In this document: piece after piece, positions 53,746-63,549 of the stretch
How positions within the stretch are numbered: position 1 is the stretch's first letter
How the letters are laid out: each line of letters opens with the position of its first letter
The notes under the pieces: generated by a model
What the model saw: only the letters and a program-made list of their open reading frames with translations
Told to the model about the DNA's origin: nothing
The model's database searches: none
Assembly (NCBI GenBank): GCA_020443295.1
Contig: JAGRIJ010000043.1
Location: forward strand, 62,001-126,000
Reading direction: 5' to 3'
DNA from: Alphaproteobacteria bacterium
Lineage (GTDB): Bacteria > Pseudomonadota > Alphaproteobacteria > Micavibrionales > Micavibrionaceae
DNA: 64,000 bases
Made by a program: the position numbers and the translations under genes

Positions 53746-54546
53746 ATGAAAAGCGTCCATACACGGGATGGCGTGCAAGAGCTGGTTGCCGAAGCACGCA
53801 AAGGCGGGAAAACCATCGGCTTCGTTCCAACCATGGGCGCCCTGCACGAGGGGCATCTGTCGCTGGTCCGGATCGCCAGACGCGAAGCGGGGTGCGTGGT
53901 GGTGAGCATTTTTGTCAATCCTACCCAATTTGCACCGCACGAAGATTTCAGCGCTTATCCGCGAACAGAAGAGAAAGATCTTTCCCTTCTGGAACCCGAG
54001 GGGGCGGATATCGTTTTCCTTCCGACTGCCGCGGAACTTTACCCGGACGGATTTGGTGCCGCCCTTGCTCCCGGCCCCGCCGCGCAGGGGCTGGAAACCG
54101 ATTTCCGTCCGCATTTTTTCGGGGGCGTGGTCAATGTCGTCAGCCGTCTTTTTCATGCCGTCAAACCGGATATTGCTGTCTTCGGAGAGAAGGATTTTCA
54201 GCAATTGCAGGTTATCCGCGAGATGGTTGAGAAGCTTCATCAACCCATCAAGATTATCGGCGGTCCCATTATCCGGGATGAGTACGGGCTCGCACTTTCA
54301 TCGCGGAATGCTTACCTCAACCCGGAAGAGCTTCTGATCGCAAGAACGCTGAACCGCGTGTTGTTCGATGCCGCGGATGCCATGCGCAAAGGCGGAAAAG
54401 CTGAAGATGTTTGCCGAGAAGCGCGGTTCAGACTCCTGAAAAACGGATTTGATAACGCCGATTACGTCGAGGTACGGTGGGATCGGATTCTTGCGGCCGT
54501 GTGGGTGGGACGGACGCGGCTGATTGATAATGTTGCTATTGGTTAA
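53746..54546 (+). CDS. panC: Pantothenate synthetase
   Basis: This 266-residue enzyme condenses pantoate with beta-alanine using ATP. The nucleotidyltransferase motif PTMGALHEGHLSL (HxGH) is near residue 28, followed by FVNPTQFAPHEDF, FFGGVVNVVSRLF, VFGEKDFQQLQVI and SSRNAYL. The ATG follows the panB stop immediately (no gap). The C-terminal dimerisation part is slightly shorter than in E. coli. Its 3' end overlaps the convergent acyltransferase gene by 11 bp. Confidence 0.96.
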   Translation: MKSVHTRDGVQELVAEARKGGKTIGFVPTMGALHEGHLSLVRIARREAGCVVVSIFVNPTQFAPHEDFSAYPRTEEKDLSLLEPEGADIVFLPTAAELYPDGFGAALAPGPAAQGLETDFRPHFFGGVVNVVSRLFHAVKPDIAVFGEKDFQQLQVIREMVEKLHQPIKIIGGPIIRDEYGLALSSRNAYLNPEELLIARTLNRVLFDAADAMRKGGKAEDVCREARFRLLKNGFDNADYVEVRWDRILAAVWVGRTRLIDNVAIG

Positions 54547-55645
54547 TTCTCTGACTCGTTTCCTTTACAAACTTTTTGCATATCCACGACCGCCACGGTT
54601 TTTCAAAGTACACATAAATGTAGTAAGAGGCAAAAAAAGTAAGGATAAACGAGATAGTGCCCGTAATATATAATGTTGTATCAAAGACTTTTGATCCATC
54701 CATCGCACGCATCATCACAGGTATAAACAAAATATCTATCAGTATAAAATGTACCATATAGAGCGAGTAGGAGGCTTCGCCCCAAAATACCAAGATCTTT
54801 TTTTCCAGTGCTCCTTTTTTATTCTGCCTAGACAAATCAGCTACGATTAAGATGAGGAGCCCATACATCAGGACAATCACAACGTTCGGGACATTCATAA
54901 CAAACGCAATAGCCAGTGCCCACAGCAGCAAATGAAATAATTGCCTCGCGCAGGTAAAGCTGTATTTACGACCCAGTAAATAGAACCCTATACCCATTGT
55001 AAACTCTGGAAGAATTCTTATAAATCCGTGGGTAGTGAGTTCAAAAAAAGGCTTGTTAATCGACTCAAAAAAAATGCTGAGAGTAATAATTGTTACATAA
55101 GAGAGCGTAATTGTTATTAATGGTCCTCTTTTCACAACCCATCCCGCAAGCAAAGGAAAAAGCATATATGCAATCCATTCAGCACTTATGGACCATGAGG
55201 GGTTGTTAAAGCATGTATATTTATTGAGCCCCCAAGCATTCATCATCAGGAGCGACAAAATAAAGCAGGAGAAACTGTCTCCGTGGTCAAAGCCGACCCT
55301 AAACAAAAGGATGGTTGTGGCTGTTGTGGAGGCGGAAAGGATTAGTGTTAGTAAATGGGTAGGGTAAATCCGGGCAAATCTTTTTATACAGAAATTCCGA
55401 AAAGAAAAGCGCTCTTCTTCTAAGGAAGAAATATAACTATGAGCAAGAATGAAACCACTCAGAATAAAGAAAAAATCCACCCCAAGATAAAATCTACCTA
55501 AAAAGGTTATCATTATCGTTTTTGATTCCATAATGTAATGGAAAATTACAACTGCCAAAGCAGCAAAAAAGCGTAAGGATGTCAGACCTCTTATGTCTTT
55601 AGGATAAGGTTTTTGCGCGGGCTCGAACAATTTCAAGAGGTTCAT
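54536..55645 (-). CDS. Acyltransferase family 3 membrane protein, paralog A
   Basis: This is a polytopic protein of 369 residues. It shares with its neighbour the start LTSLRFFAALAVVIFHY, LGVDFFFILSGFILAHSY, KRFARIYPTHLLTL and NPSWSISAEWIAY, all typical of acyltransferase-3 enzymes that acylate surface glycans. The ATG at 55645 is preferred over a TTG two codons earlier. It is AT-rich relative to panC. It is about half identical by eye in its first 170 residues to paralog B, so the pair arose by duplication. Confidence 0.88.
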   Translation of the reverse strand: MNLLKLFEPAQKPYPKDIRGLTSLRFFAALAVVIFHYIMESKTIMITFLGRFYLGVDFFFILSGFILAHSYISSLEEERFSFRNFCIKRFARIYPTHLLTLILSASTTATTILLFRVGFDHGDSFSCFILSLLMMNAWGLNKYTCFNNPSWSISAEWIAYMLFPLLAGWVVKRGPLITITLSYVTIITLSIFFESINKPFFELTTHGFIRILPEFTMGIGFYLLGRKYSFTCARQLFHLLLWALAIAFVMNVPNVVIVLMYGLLILIVADLSRQNKKGALEKKILVFWGEASYSLYMVHFILIDILFIPVMMRAMDGSKVFDTTLYITGTISFILTFFASYYIYVYFEKPWRSWICKKFVKETSQRINQ

Positions 55646-55787
55646 AGGCAATAAACTTACAGCATATTATGAATTATTGGTTTTCTTAAATCATAGACTA
55701 TCTATAGAAAACCAAAACATACAGGGGGGGGAAGCGCTTCTTAGTGGCATTTATTTGAATTTTGTTTCTTATTTTGAGATCGTTACT

Positions 55788-56882
55788 TTATTTCCGTATA
55801 AATTTTCGACATATCCAAAAACGTACAGGGCGCTCAAAATAAGCATACGTAAAGTGAGATAACAGTAGTGATAGAAATAAAGCAACAGGCCATGATGCGA
55901 AAAACCATATATCGAACATTTTTGAGCCGTCGAACTTACGCATCAAGACAATCACCGGGAATGACTCCCATATAATATAGTGAAGCATGTAGAGCGCATA
56001 AGAAGCCTCGCCCCAGTAAACCATAATGTACTGATCTAAAAAGGTTTTTATTTCTTTACGGGCCATATCGGCGACCGTAAAAATTATCCCACCTAACAGA
56101 AACACTATTACTGCATCGTTAATATTCAGGCTTAAGCACGCAACGATGCCTGCGATTAAGATAACTAGAAATGCTTTTGCAGATACTTTCAAAGTATATT
56201 TTCGGCCCAATTGATACAAACCCATACCAAGAGCAAATTCAGGAGTGATGCGAGCAAAGCCAAGTGTTGTTAATTCCGTAAGTTGCTTGCCTAAAAAAGT
56301 AAAAAGAACAAACAAGATAAGAAACCCCAATGAAGACAAAGATATAACTGTCCAAGGGCTTTTTTTTACGGCCCAGCCGGCCAGCAGAGGAAATAAAAGG
56401 TATGCGAACCATTCAGCGCTAATAGACCAGGACGGATCATCGAAACATAAATGGGGATACATCCCCCATGCTTGCAACAAGACGAGACTGTAGAAGAAGC
56501 ACTTCACTGAGTCTCCCGGATCAAAATAGTACCCTTTTAACACATAGATCGTGGTCAGAGTGGTTAAGGCGGATCCCATAAGGGTGACAATATGAACAGG
56601 ATATATGCGCGCCAAGCGTTTAATATAAAAGTTTTTCGCAGAAAATGACCCTTTTTCGATCGGTTGTATGTAACTATGGGTAAGGATAAAGCCACTTAAG
56701 ATGAAGAAAAAGTCGACTCCCAGATAAAGCCGCCCCCAAAACGCCTCCCGCAGCGTATCTACCTCGTAGATAAAATGAAACACAACAATCGCCAGCGCTG
56801 CAAAAAAGCGCAGCGAGGTTAAACCTCTTATGTTTTTTGGGAAGGGAACCGACGTGGGCTTGAGAAGGCCAAAGATGCGCAT
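55788..56882 (-). CDS. Acyltransferase family 3 membrane protein, paralog B
   Basis: This 364-residue membrane protein has the same layout and motifs as paralog A, for example GLTSLRFFAALAIVVFHF, LYLGVDFFFILSGFILTHSY, KRLARIYPVHIVTL and PSWSISAEWFAYLLFPLL. The two are transcribed in the same direction with a 142-bp gap that shows no gene. Different acceptor glycans or acyl donors are possible. Specificity is not readable. Confidence 0.88.
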   Translation of the reverse strand: MRIFGLLKPTSVPFPKNIRGLTSLRFFAALAIVVFHFIYEVDTLREAFWGRLYLGVDFFFILSGFILTHSYIQPIEKGSFSAKNFYIKRLARIYPVHIVTLMGSALTTLTTIYVLKGYYFDPGDSVKCFFYSLVLLQAWGMYPHLCFDDPSWSISAEWFAYLLFPLLAGWAVKKSPWTVISLSSLGFLILFVLFTFLGKQLTELTTLGFARITPEFALGMGLYQLGRKYTLKVSAKAFLVILIAGIVACLSLNINDAVIVFLLGGIIFTVADMARKEIKTFLDQYIMVYWGEASYALYMLHYIIWESFPVIVLMRKFDGSKMFDIWFFASWPVALFLSLLLSHFTYAYFERPVRFWICRKFIRK

Positions 56883-56949
56883 GTCATGTTGTCATTGTGT
56901 TATATAAAAAGAAGATTCTATCTGCTTTAAAGACATTTATATACAAAAC

Positions 56950-56972
56950 AAAACGGCCTTCTCGGCCGTTTT
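56950..56972 (-). terminator. Terminator at the end of the ribosomal operon
   Basis: AAAACGGCC (56950-56958) pairs with GGCCGTTTT (56964-56972) around a 5-base loop. On the minus strand the stem ends in GTTTTGTTTTG. It lies 33 bp past the rplQ stop. Confidence 0.8.
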
Positions 56973-57004
56973 ATACTTTTATATTTAAGAGCATAAACGC
57001 TTTG

Positions 57005-57454
57005 TCACGCCGCGTCTTTATCATCGATAAATTCATCGTCGAACTGGCTGGGGCCGGAATCCTTGCCTTTGGCTTCCGGGTCACGGTCGACGAGTTCGAT
57101 AACGGCCATCGGGGCCGCGTCACCATAACGGAAGCCCGCTTTCAGGACGCGGGTGTAGCCGCCGGGGCGGTCTTCGTAGCGTTCTGCCAGAACCTCGAAG
57201 AGTTTTTTGACCTGTTCTTCATCGCGCAGAACTGCCACTGCCTGACGGCGCTTGGCGAGGGTTACCTTCGGGTTTGCAGCAGCCTGCTTACCCATTGTGA
57301 TCAGCTTTTCAACGTAGGGCTTCAGCTCCTTTGCTTTCGGCAGGGTGGTCACGATCTGCTCATGCTTGATCAGAGCGGCGGCCATATTGGCCAGCATTGC
57401 CTTGCGGTGACTGCTGGTGCGGTTGAGCTTGCGCTGTTTCAATCCGTGTCTCAT
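57005..57454 (-). CDS. rplQ: Ribosomal protein L17
   Basis: This is a 149-residue L17 of the large subunit. The N-terminus [20 protein letters not shown] and the following RNA-binding core are characteristic. An acidic C-terminal extension of about 30 residues ([11 protein letters not shown]) is longer than in E. coli and probably disordered. It is the last gene of the cluster, with a terminator after it and rpoA 185 bp upstream. That gap shows no gene. Confidence 0.97.
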   Translation of the reverse strand: MRHGLKQRKLNRTSSHRKAMLANMAAALIKHEQIVTTLPKAKELKPYVEKLITMGKQAAANPKVTLAKRRQAVAVLRDEEQVKKLFEVLAERYEDRPGGYTRVLKAGFRYGDAAPMAVIELVDRDPEAKGKDSGPSQFDDEFIDDKDAA

Positions 57455-57639
57455 TTACTTTTTCCTTTCTTCCTGCCGTATTTTTCCGGCTGCTGCGGCC
57501 CTGCCCGGTTATGGACAAGAACCATTTCATTTCCCTCTGCCACTTGCTTTTTCATACCGTTCTGCAGTCGGGGCGGACATCACGTCCTTTTACTTATCGC
57601 CGAGGCCGAACCCATGCGGTGCGGCCCGGGCGAAAATCT

Positions 57640-58659
57640 TTAGAATTGCTGCTCATCGATCTTGCGGACGAGGTCTTCAATATTTTCCGGCGGCCAGCCC
57701 TCGACCTGCATGCCCAGATGCAGACCGAACATCGCCAGCACTTCCTTGATTTCATTCAAGGACTTGCGGCCGAAGTTCGGGGTGCGGAGCATATCGCTCT
57801 CGGTTTTCTGAACGAGGTCGCCGATGTAGATAATATTGTCGTTCTTGAGACAGTTTGCACTGCGGACCGACAGTTCCAGCTCTTCGACTTTCTTGAGCAG
57901 GTTGCGGTTGAAGGGCAGTTCTTCCTCTTCGGACTTTTCCTTGACTTCCTGAGGTTCTTCGAAATTGACGAAGACCTGAAGCTGATCCTGAAGAATGCGA
58001 GCGGCAAATGCCACGGAATCTTCAGGGCTGATCACGCCGTTGGTTTCAACGGAGAGGGTCAGCTTGTCGTAGTCGGTAATCTGACCCACGCGGGTGTCGG
58101 TCACTTCATAAGTGACCTTGCGCACAGGCGAGAAAACGCTGTCGATCGGGATCAGACCCACAGGAGCTTCTTCCGGACGGTTCTGAGCCGCAGGACGATA
58201 GCCTTTACCGGTGTTAACGGTCATTTCCATGTTCAGTTTCGCGCCCTTATCCAGCGTGCAGATAATCAGGTCCGGATTCATGATTTCGATATCGGCCCCG
58301 GCCTCAATCTGCGCAGCGGTCACTTCACAGGGACCTTCCGCAGCCAGACGCATTCTTTTCGGGCCTTCGGAGTGCATGCGGACGCTCAGCGCCTTCAGGT
58401 TCAGGATGATGTCAGTGACATCCTCGCGCACGCCCTCGATGGAGGAGAATTCGTGCAGAACGCCCTCAATCTGGACCGCCGTGACAGCCGCGCCCTGAAG
58501 GGACGACAGCAGGATCCGGCGCAACGCGTTTCCGAGGGTCAGACCAAAACCCCGTTCCAGAGGCTCAGCAACAACCACTCCCGTATTGGGCTGGCGGCTC
58601 GGCTTGACTTCGAGCTTCGCGGGTTTAATCAGTTCTTGCCAGTTTTTCTGTATCAACAT
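57640..58659 (-). CDS. rpoA: RNA polymerase alpha subunit
   Basis: This is a 339-residue alpha subunit. The N-terminal dimerisation and assembly domain (to about residue 235) includes [30 protein letters not shown] linker follows, then the C-terminal DNA-binding domain (about 260-325) with the segments [15 protein letters not shown] and [21 protein letters not shown]. Its place between rpsK and rplQ without rpsD matches many alphaproteobacteria. Confidence 0.98.
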   Translation of the reverse strand: MLIQKNWQELIKPAKLEVKPSRQPNTGVVVAEPLERGFGLTLGNALRRILLSSLQGAAVTAVQIEGVLHEFSSIEGVREDVTDIILNLKALSVRMHSEGPKRMRLAAEGPCEVTAAQIEAGADIEIMNPDLIICTLDKGAKLNMEMTVNTGKGYRPAAQNRPEEAPVGLIPIDSVFSPVRKVTYEVTDTRVGQITDYDKLTLSVETNGVISPEDSVAFAARILQDQLQVFVNFEEPQEVKEKSEEEELPFNRNLLKKVEELELSVRSANCLKNDNIIYIGDLVQKTESDMLRTPNFGRKSLNEIKEVLAMFGLHLGMQVEGWPPENIEDLVRKIDEQQF

Positions 58660-58733
58660 GTGTCTACTGCTCTTTCATCTCAAGTACTGTTTGATTCAAA
58701 AATGCGCAATCCCTGCCTATGCAGCAGAGGAGA

Positions 58734-59117
58734 TTACACGCGGCGTCTTTTGGGCGGGCGGCAGCCGTTATGCGGAACGGGAGTGACGTCCTGAATCGAC
58801 TTGATCAGGAAGCCAACCATCTGCAAAGCCCGCAGAGCCGATTCACGGCCCGAACCGGGACCTTTTACGAGAACCTCAAGTTCCTTCATGCCGTGTTCCT
58901 GTGCCTTGCGGCCCGCGTCCTCGGCAGCCATCTGCGCCGCGTAAGGCGTGGATTTCCGGGAGCCCTTGAAGCCCATCGTTCCTGCAGACGACCAAGAAAC
59001 AACGTTGCCTTGGGCATCGCTGATCGTGATGATCGTATTGTTGAACGTGGAGTTTACGTGCGCCACGCCGGAGACGATATTTTTGCGTTCTTTTCTTTTA
59101 GTTCTAGGTGCAGCCAT
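58734..59117 (-). CDS. rpsK: Ribosomal protein S11
   Basis: This is a 127-residue S11 of the small-subunit platform. [41 protein letters not shown] and the Arg-rich C-terminus [11 protein letters not shown] are diagnostic. The gene starts 11 bp after rpsM. Confidence 0.98.
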   Translation of the reverse strand: MAAPRTKRKERKNIVSGVAHVNSTFNNTIITISDAQGNVVSWSSAGTMGFKGSRKSTPYAAQMAAEDAGRKAQEHGMKELEVLVKGPGSGRESALRALQMVGFLIKSIQDVTPVPHNGCRPPKRRRV

Positions 59118-59128
59118 TGTCCCTCTCC

Positions 59129-59509
59129 TTACTTCGTCGCCATTTTCTTGCCGGCGATGGGTTTAGCCGGGCCCTTGCGCGTGCGCGCATTGGTAATGGT
59201 CCGCTGGCCGCGTACAGGCAAGCCCGCACGGTGGCGAAGGCCACGGTAACAGCGCATATCCATCAGGCGCTTGATATTCATAGAAATTTCGCGACGGAGA
59301 TCCCCTTCAATCTTGTATCCGCCCTTTTCAATTTCGGTCCGGATTTTATTCAGGGTGTCCTCGTCGGCCTGCCCCATGCGCTGTTGCACATCGATGCCCA
59401 GCTTTTCGCAGATCTTGAAGGCGGTGGTGACACCAATGCCATGAATATAGGTCAGGGCAATGGGAATACGTTTATTGTCGGGTACGTTCACCCCAGCAAT
59501 ACGTGCCAT
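59129..59509 (-). CDS. rpsM: Ribosomal protein S13
   Basis: This is a 126-residue S13 of the small-subunit head. [26 protein letters not shown] and the C-terminal [15 protein letters not shown] with a Lys/Arg tail are typical. The ATG at 59509 is chosen because an AAAGGA site precedes it; the ATG five codons earlier is part of that leader. A strong promoter lies about 170 bp upstream, so it likely heads a separate rpsM-rpsK-rpoA-rplQ unit. Confidence 0.97.
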   Translation of the reverse strand: MARIAGVNVPDNKRIPIALTYIHGIGVTTAFKICEKLGIDVQQRMGQADEDTLNKIRTEIEKGGYKIEGDLRREISMNIKRLMDMRCYRGLRHRAGLPVRGQRTITNARTRKGPAKPIAGKKMATK

Positions 59510-59675
59510 GTGTTTTCCTTTCAAATTTTCCGAATCAGGGCTTTTGCCCCTCTTCTGTCCAAACCGTTTACGGCTCTGTGCGTTAAACTTTCACCGCGCC
59601 GGTTTGTAAACCTGGTTTTCACTGACGTCCGGCTGCTTTGAGGCAGGCGTGCGCCCCCCTTTTCAGGGATGCCGC

Positions 59676-59703
59676 ATTATAGGAATTCGCAAGGAGACGT
59701 CAA
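59676..59703 (-). promoter_or_regulatory. Sigma-70 promoter of the rpsM-rpsK-rpoA-rplQ unit
   Basis: On the minus strand TTGACG (59703-59698) and TATAAT (59681-59676) are separated by 16 bp. A leader of about 160 bases follows to the rpsM start. The leader has small inverted repeats that could serve feedback control, but none is clear enough to name. Confidence 0.7.
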
Positions 59704-59781
59704 CATAATTTATCAGGAAAAACTGATTTTCGAGCTGTTTTTGCTTCTTTTTGACTCGATTCCGGGCCGATTGACCCCAGA

Positions 59782-60660
59782 TCACGCGTCCGGGAGGCTT
59801 CTGGCGTAGGTTGCCCCATCCTCGCGTACGAAGCCCCGGTGCATTCCGGCGCACCGGTAATCGAGGCGGATATCGCCCTGTTTGTTAATTGCGATCAGGC
59901 CGCCCCAGCCCCCTGCATCCTTAATTCCATCAAGAACCGTCGCCGTCGCCGATTCGAGAGTCTGCCCCTTATACGCACAGAGCGCACGCACATCGTACGC
60001 GGCCACCGCACGCATAAAGTATTCCCCGAAACCGGTGGTCGATATGGCCAGATCCCGGTCGGCCCAAGTTGCCGCGCCGATAATGGGCGAATCCCCTACC
60101 CGGCCCGCCTTCTTGCCCACGAGACCGCCTGTGGAGGTAGCGGCGGCCAGATTGCCGTCACGGTCCAGGGCGAGAGCGCCGACCGTCCCATGGCTTCCTG
60201 AGGCTTTTGGGACCTGCGATTCCGTATGGGAGGGTGTGAAATAAGCCTGAGGATCTTTTAGGCGCTCGATCCCGCATTCGTCAATGAAACGCTCAGCCCC
60301 TGTTCCCGCCAGCAGGACATGGGGGGTTTTCTCCATCACCGCCCGCGCGGCCAGAACCGGGTTTTTGACGCCCCGGACTGCGGCAATTGCTCCCGCTTTT
60401 GCGTTTTCCCCGTCCATCAGGGACGCATCCAGCTCATAATCGCCTTCTGAATTGGGTCCGGCCCCTTTTCCGGCAATGTAAAGCCCGGAATCCTCCATCC
60501 CAACAACCGCTTCGATTACCGCATCCAGAGCGGCCTGTCCGCCCTTAAGGTTCCGCCATGCCGATTTGAGAAGGGTTTCAAGAAAGGCCGTATGTTCTGT
60601 GTAATCCTGCGGTTTCTGAAAGGCTCCGCCATGGAGAGCAAGAATAAATTTGTCGCTCAC
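59782..60660 (-). CDS. iaaA: Isoaspartyl peptidase / type III L-asparaginase
   Basis: This 292-residue Ntn-hydrolase is a plant-type asparaginase. The nucleophile Thr159, exposed by autocleavage, lies in SHGTVGALALD. The N-terminal ALHGGAF, STGGLVGKKAGRVGDSPIIGA (substrate and oxyanion region) and TTGFGEYFMRA match the family. Members cleave isoaspartyl dipeptides and asparagine. It lies between adk and rpsM, 12 bp after adk, where alphaproteobacteria normally have adk next to rpsM. The insertion appears to have been accommodated by a separate downstream promoter. Confidence 0.93.
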   Translation of the reverse strand: MSDKFILALHGGAFQKPQDYTEHTAFLETLLKSAWRNLKGGQAALDAVIEAVVGMEDSGLYIAGKGAGPNSEGDYELDASLMDGENAKAGAIAAVRGVKNPVLAARAVMEKTPHVLLAGTGAERFIDECGIERLKDPQAYFTPSHTESQVPKASGSHGTVGALALDRDGNLAAATSTGGLVGKKAGRVGDSPIIGAATWADRDLAISTTGFGEYFMRAVAAYDVRALCAYKGQTLESATATVLDGIKDAGGWGGLIAINKQGDIRLDYRCAGMHRGFVREDGATYARSLPDA

Positions 60661-60672
60661 GAGAGACTTTCC

Positions 60673-61260
60673 TTAGTGCTTTTTGGGCGGCTCGATCCCC
60701 AGGATCGATTCGATTTTAGCGCTGACTTCCTCAATCGGCTGCATTCCATCAATCTTGCGCAATAGATCCCTTTCTTCAAAATACGGGAGAACGGGCGCTG
60801 TTTTCGCGCGGTATTCGTTCAGCCGCTTTTTCAGCACATCCTCATTATCGTCGGAGCGCGCACCACCCGTTTCTGCAGCGCGGGTGCGGATGCGGTCGAT
60901 CAGGGCGTTTTCATCCACCTCCAGCACGAGGACATGATCGACCTTGCGGGCCATATGGCGGAGCATGTCATCGAGCGCCTTTGCCTGCGGCACCGTGCGG
61001 GGAAAGCCATCGAGGACGAATCCGTTTTCGCAATCGGGTTCGCTGACGCAATTCCCGATCAGTTCGATCATAATGTCATCGGAAACCAGTTGTCCTGCAT
61101 CCATAATCGATTTCAGCTTCAGTCCCAGTTCAGACTGGCTGGCCACTTCGGCGCGCAGCATATCTCCCGTCGAGAGATGTCTGAGTCCATAAATTTCCTG
61201 TAACCTTGCGGCCTGCGTTCCCTTTCCAGCGCCCGGCGGGCCGAAAATGATGACGTTCAT
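60673..61260 (-). CDS. adk: Adenylate kinase
   Basis: This 195-residue enzyme interconverts ATP, ADP and AMP. The P-loop is [11 protein letters not shown] near residue 7, with [11 protein letters not shown] and [13 protein letters not shown] following. The LID is short and lacks the Cys of zinc-containing types, as in many alphaproteobacteria. It follows secY by 52 bp. Confidence 0.97.
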   Translation of the reverse strand: MNVIIFGPPGAGKGTQAARLQEIYGLRHLSTGDMLRAEVASQSELGLKLKSIMDAGQLVSDDIMIELIGNCVSEPDCENGFVLDGFPRTVPQAKALDDMLRHMARKVDHVLVLEVDENALIDRIRTRAAETGGARSDDNEDVLKKRLNEYRAKTAPVLPYFEERDLLRKIDGMQPIEEVSAKIESILGIEPPKKH

Positions 61261-61312
61261 AACTCCCTGTCTCCTTTAATTTGCCGTCAGTTGGTTTTTA
61301 AGCACTATCCCG

Positions 61313-62671
61313 TTATCTGCGTCTTCGCCCCGTGGTCGCTCCGCGCAGTTTTGCCTTTTTGATGAGTCCTTCATACTGGTGGGCGATGAGATGGGAGTGG
61401 ATTTGCGCCACCGTATCCATAGTCACGCTGACCACGATGAGAAGGCTGGTTCCGCCAAAATAAAACGGCATGCTGTATTGCGAGATCATGAATTCGGGCA
61501 GCAGGCAGATGAAGACGAGATATAGTGCGCCGATGCTGGTAATGCGCGTGAGAACATAATCAAAATAATCCGCCGTGTTTTTTCCCGGACGCATTCCGGG
61601 GACAAAGCCGCCGTATTTACGGAGCGTTTCGGCATTTTCCTCAGGGTTGAATACAATCGCCGTGTAAAAGAAGGCAAAGAAAATAATCAATGTGCCATAA
61701 AGAGCCATGTAGACGGGTTGCCCGTGAGCGAGGTAGCGCTGAACATCCGCCCAGAAATCACCGCCGTTAACGCCCGCGAATTTAATGATGGTCAGGGGCA
61801 ACAGCAGAAGCGAGGATGCGAAGATCGGCGGGATAACGCCCGACGTATTCAGTTTAAGCGGAATGTGGTTGGTTTCACCGCCTGTAAGTTTGTTCCCAAC
61901 CTGTCGTTTGGGGTACTGAACCACGATACGACGCTGAGCGCGCTCCATGAACACGATCAGGCCGATCACTCCCACCACCATGAGAGTCAGTAAAAGCAAC
62001 ACGCCCGGACTGATGGTCCCCTGACGCCCCAATTCGAGAGTCCTGGCTATCGCCCGCGGCAGGTTGGCGACAATCCCCGCAAAAATGATCAGCGAGGTTC
62101 CGTTGCCCACGCCCCGCTGGGTGATCTGCTCGCCCAGCCACATCAAAAAGATTGTGCCGCCCACAATCGTGATGACCGTGGACAAGCGGAAAAACATTCC
62201 CGGCTCAAGGACCGCCGAACCGTTCTGGCCCTGCATCGATTCCAGACCGATCGCGAGACCGTATGCCTGTACCGAAGCAAGAAGAACCGTCAAATAGCGG
62301 GTGTACTGGTTGATTTTCATCCGGCCCAGTTCGCCTTCCTTTTTCAGTTCCTCCAAGCTTTTGAAGAGGGACGAGGCCAACTGCATGATAATGGAGGCCG
62401 AAATGTAGGGCATGATGTTCAGGGCAAAAATGGTCATCCGCTGGAGCGCACCCCCGGAAAACATGTTAAACATGTCGAGAATGCCGCCGCCTTTTTGCTT
62501 GAAAATTTCTTCCCACACCCTGATATCTATGCCCGGTATAGGAATATAGGTCCCCAGCCGGTAAACCAGAAGGGCGCCCATGACAAAATAAATCCTTTTT
62601 TTTAGTTCCGTGGCTTTTGCAAGCGCACCCCAGTTTGCGTTACGCGCGAGTTGCTCGGCGGCCGATGCCAT
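61313..62671 (-). CDS. secY: Preprotein translocase subunit SecY
   Basis: This 452-residue channel protein has ten membrane helices. GTYIPIPGIDIRVWEEIF (after helix 1), GGALQRMTIFALNIMPYISASIIMQ, the cytoplasmic loop with VPKRQ-like QYPKRQVGN, and the C-terminal KLRGATTGRRRR are typical. Directly upstream are the DUF922-like genes and not rplO, so the spc operon is interrupted here. A weak TTGTCT-N17-TATGAC pair lies in the 121 bp before the start. Confidence 0.97.
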   Translation of the reverse strand: MASAAEQLARNANWGALAKATELKKRIYFVMGALLVYRLGTYIPIPGIDIRVWEEIFKQKGGGILDMFNMFSGGALQRMTIFALNIMPYISASIIMQLASSLFKSLEELKKEGELGRMKINQYTRYLTVLLASVQAYGLAIGLESMQGQNGSAVLEPGMFFRLSTVITIVGGTIFLMWLGEQITQRGVGNGTSLIIFAGIVANLPRAIARTLELGRQGTISPGVLLLLTLMVVGVIGLIVFMERAQRRIVVQYPKRQVGNKLTGGETNHIPLKLNTSGVIPPIFASSLLLLPLTIIKFAGVNGGDFWADVQRYLAHGQPVYMALYGTLIIFFAFFYTAIVFNPEENAETLRKYGGFVPGMRPGKNTADYFDYVLTRITSIGALYLVFICLLPEFMISQYSMPFYFGGTSLLIVVSVTMDTVAQIHSHLIAHQYEGLIKKAKLRGATTGRRRR

Positions 62672-62792
62672 CGTTTGCTCTCTTTCTTTTGTCCTTAAAT
62701 CAGTCCATCAGTCATAATGAAAAGAGTCTTCGGAGACAAGAGCGGAATCACAGTCCGGATGTTTCATTTAACGGGGATTTGCCGGGCGGTTC

Positions 62793-63488
62793 TTATTTTT
62801 TGGGCTTGTCTTTAAGCTTTTGTTCCCATTTGCGGCATTTTCCGGCTACACGCTTATATTCCGCCGGGCTGTCTATCTTCTGCTGGGTTTCCTGCAGTTC
62901 CCGCATGATTTTCTGGAAATATGCGTTAATTTTCACCTGAACGTAGTTCACGAGCTGGTGCTGAACCTCTGAGACTTTGTCCTTAGAGACCGGGCGGGTC
63001 GATGGAATTGTACTCGCGATTTCACGCAGTTTTTTCTTTATATCGTTGATATGTTTGAGATGAAAGTTCCGGAGCGCATCAATATGCTTTTGTTCGTGGT
63101 AGAGAACTTCACTGTATTCACAACTTCCTTCCTCGAAATTGCTGGCCACGTGAATCTGTGGCTTTGCGACGAAGGTTGCCGTTAGCTCCTGCATCACGAC
63201 ACAATAGCCGCCCGGAAAAGGGGACACTTCAAATCCGGTGTTATAATTGGCCTCAATTTCGCCTCCGCCCAGCCCCAGAATCTGGCCGCCGCCGACCGTC
63301 GGCTTATGGCCCATTTGCCATTCAGTCATATCCGCTGCGGACTTGGTCCGAAGAATCCGGGTCCCTTCAATCCATGATTTTACGCTGGTCAGCGGACGTG
63401 AAACCGGGCAGTCGTTTGCGCGAGCTGCCGGGGTATAAATACATAATACGGCAGTGATTATTGCCAGTGCGAAAAGTGAGTTTTTCAC
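62793..63488 (-). CDS. Secreted DUF922-like putative metalloprotease
   Basis: This 231-residue protein begins at a GTG chosen for the strong GGAGG site 9 bp upstream; an ATG 11 codons earlier is an alternative. A signal peptide (KNSLFALAIITAVLCIYTPAARA) is followed by a mixed domain. Its key element is SEVLYHEQKHIDALRNFH, a zinc-metalloprotease-like HExKH motif as in DUF922 proteins, with further His after it. The C-terminus is charged and helical. Enzyme activity is not proven for this family. It lies in tandem with a similar gene. Confidence 0.72.
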   Translation of the reverse strand: MKNSLFALAIITAVLCIYTPAARANDCPVSRPLTSVKSWIEGTRILRTKSAADMTEWQMGHKPTVGGGQILGLGGGEIEANYNTGFEVSPFPGGYCVVMQELTATFVAKPQIHVASNFEEGSCEYSEVLYHEQKHIDALRNFHLKHINDIKKKLREIASTIPSTRPVSKDKVSEVQHQLVNYVQVKINAYFQKIMRELQETQQKIDSPAEYKRVAGKCRKWEQKLKDKPKK

Positions 63489-63549
63489 TGAAACAATCCT
63501 CCTCGATCCGCTTATGTTCATAACAGAAGATTATTCAGAGGAAGCGATC

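Noticed and set aside
57511-58794. 427-codon frame antisense to rpoA
   Set aside because: rpoA is full length and highly conserved, and the antisense frame has no ribosome site or recognisable domain.
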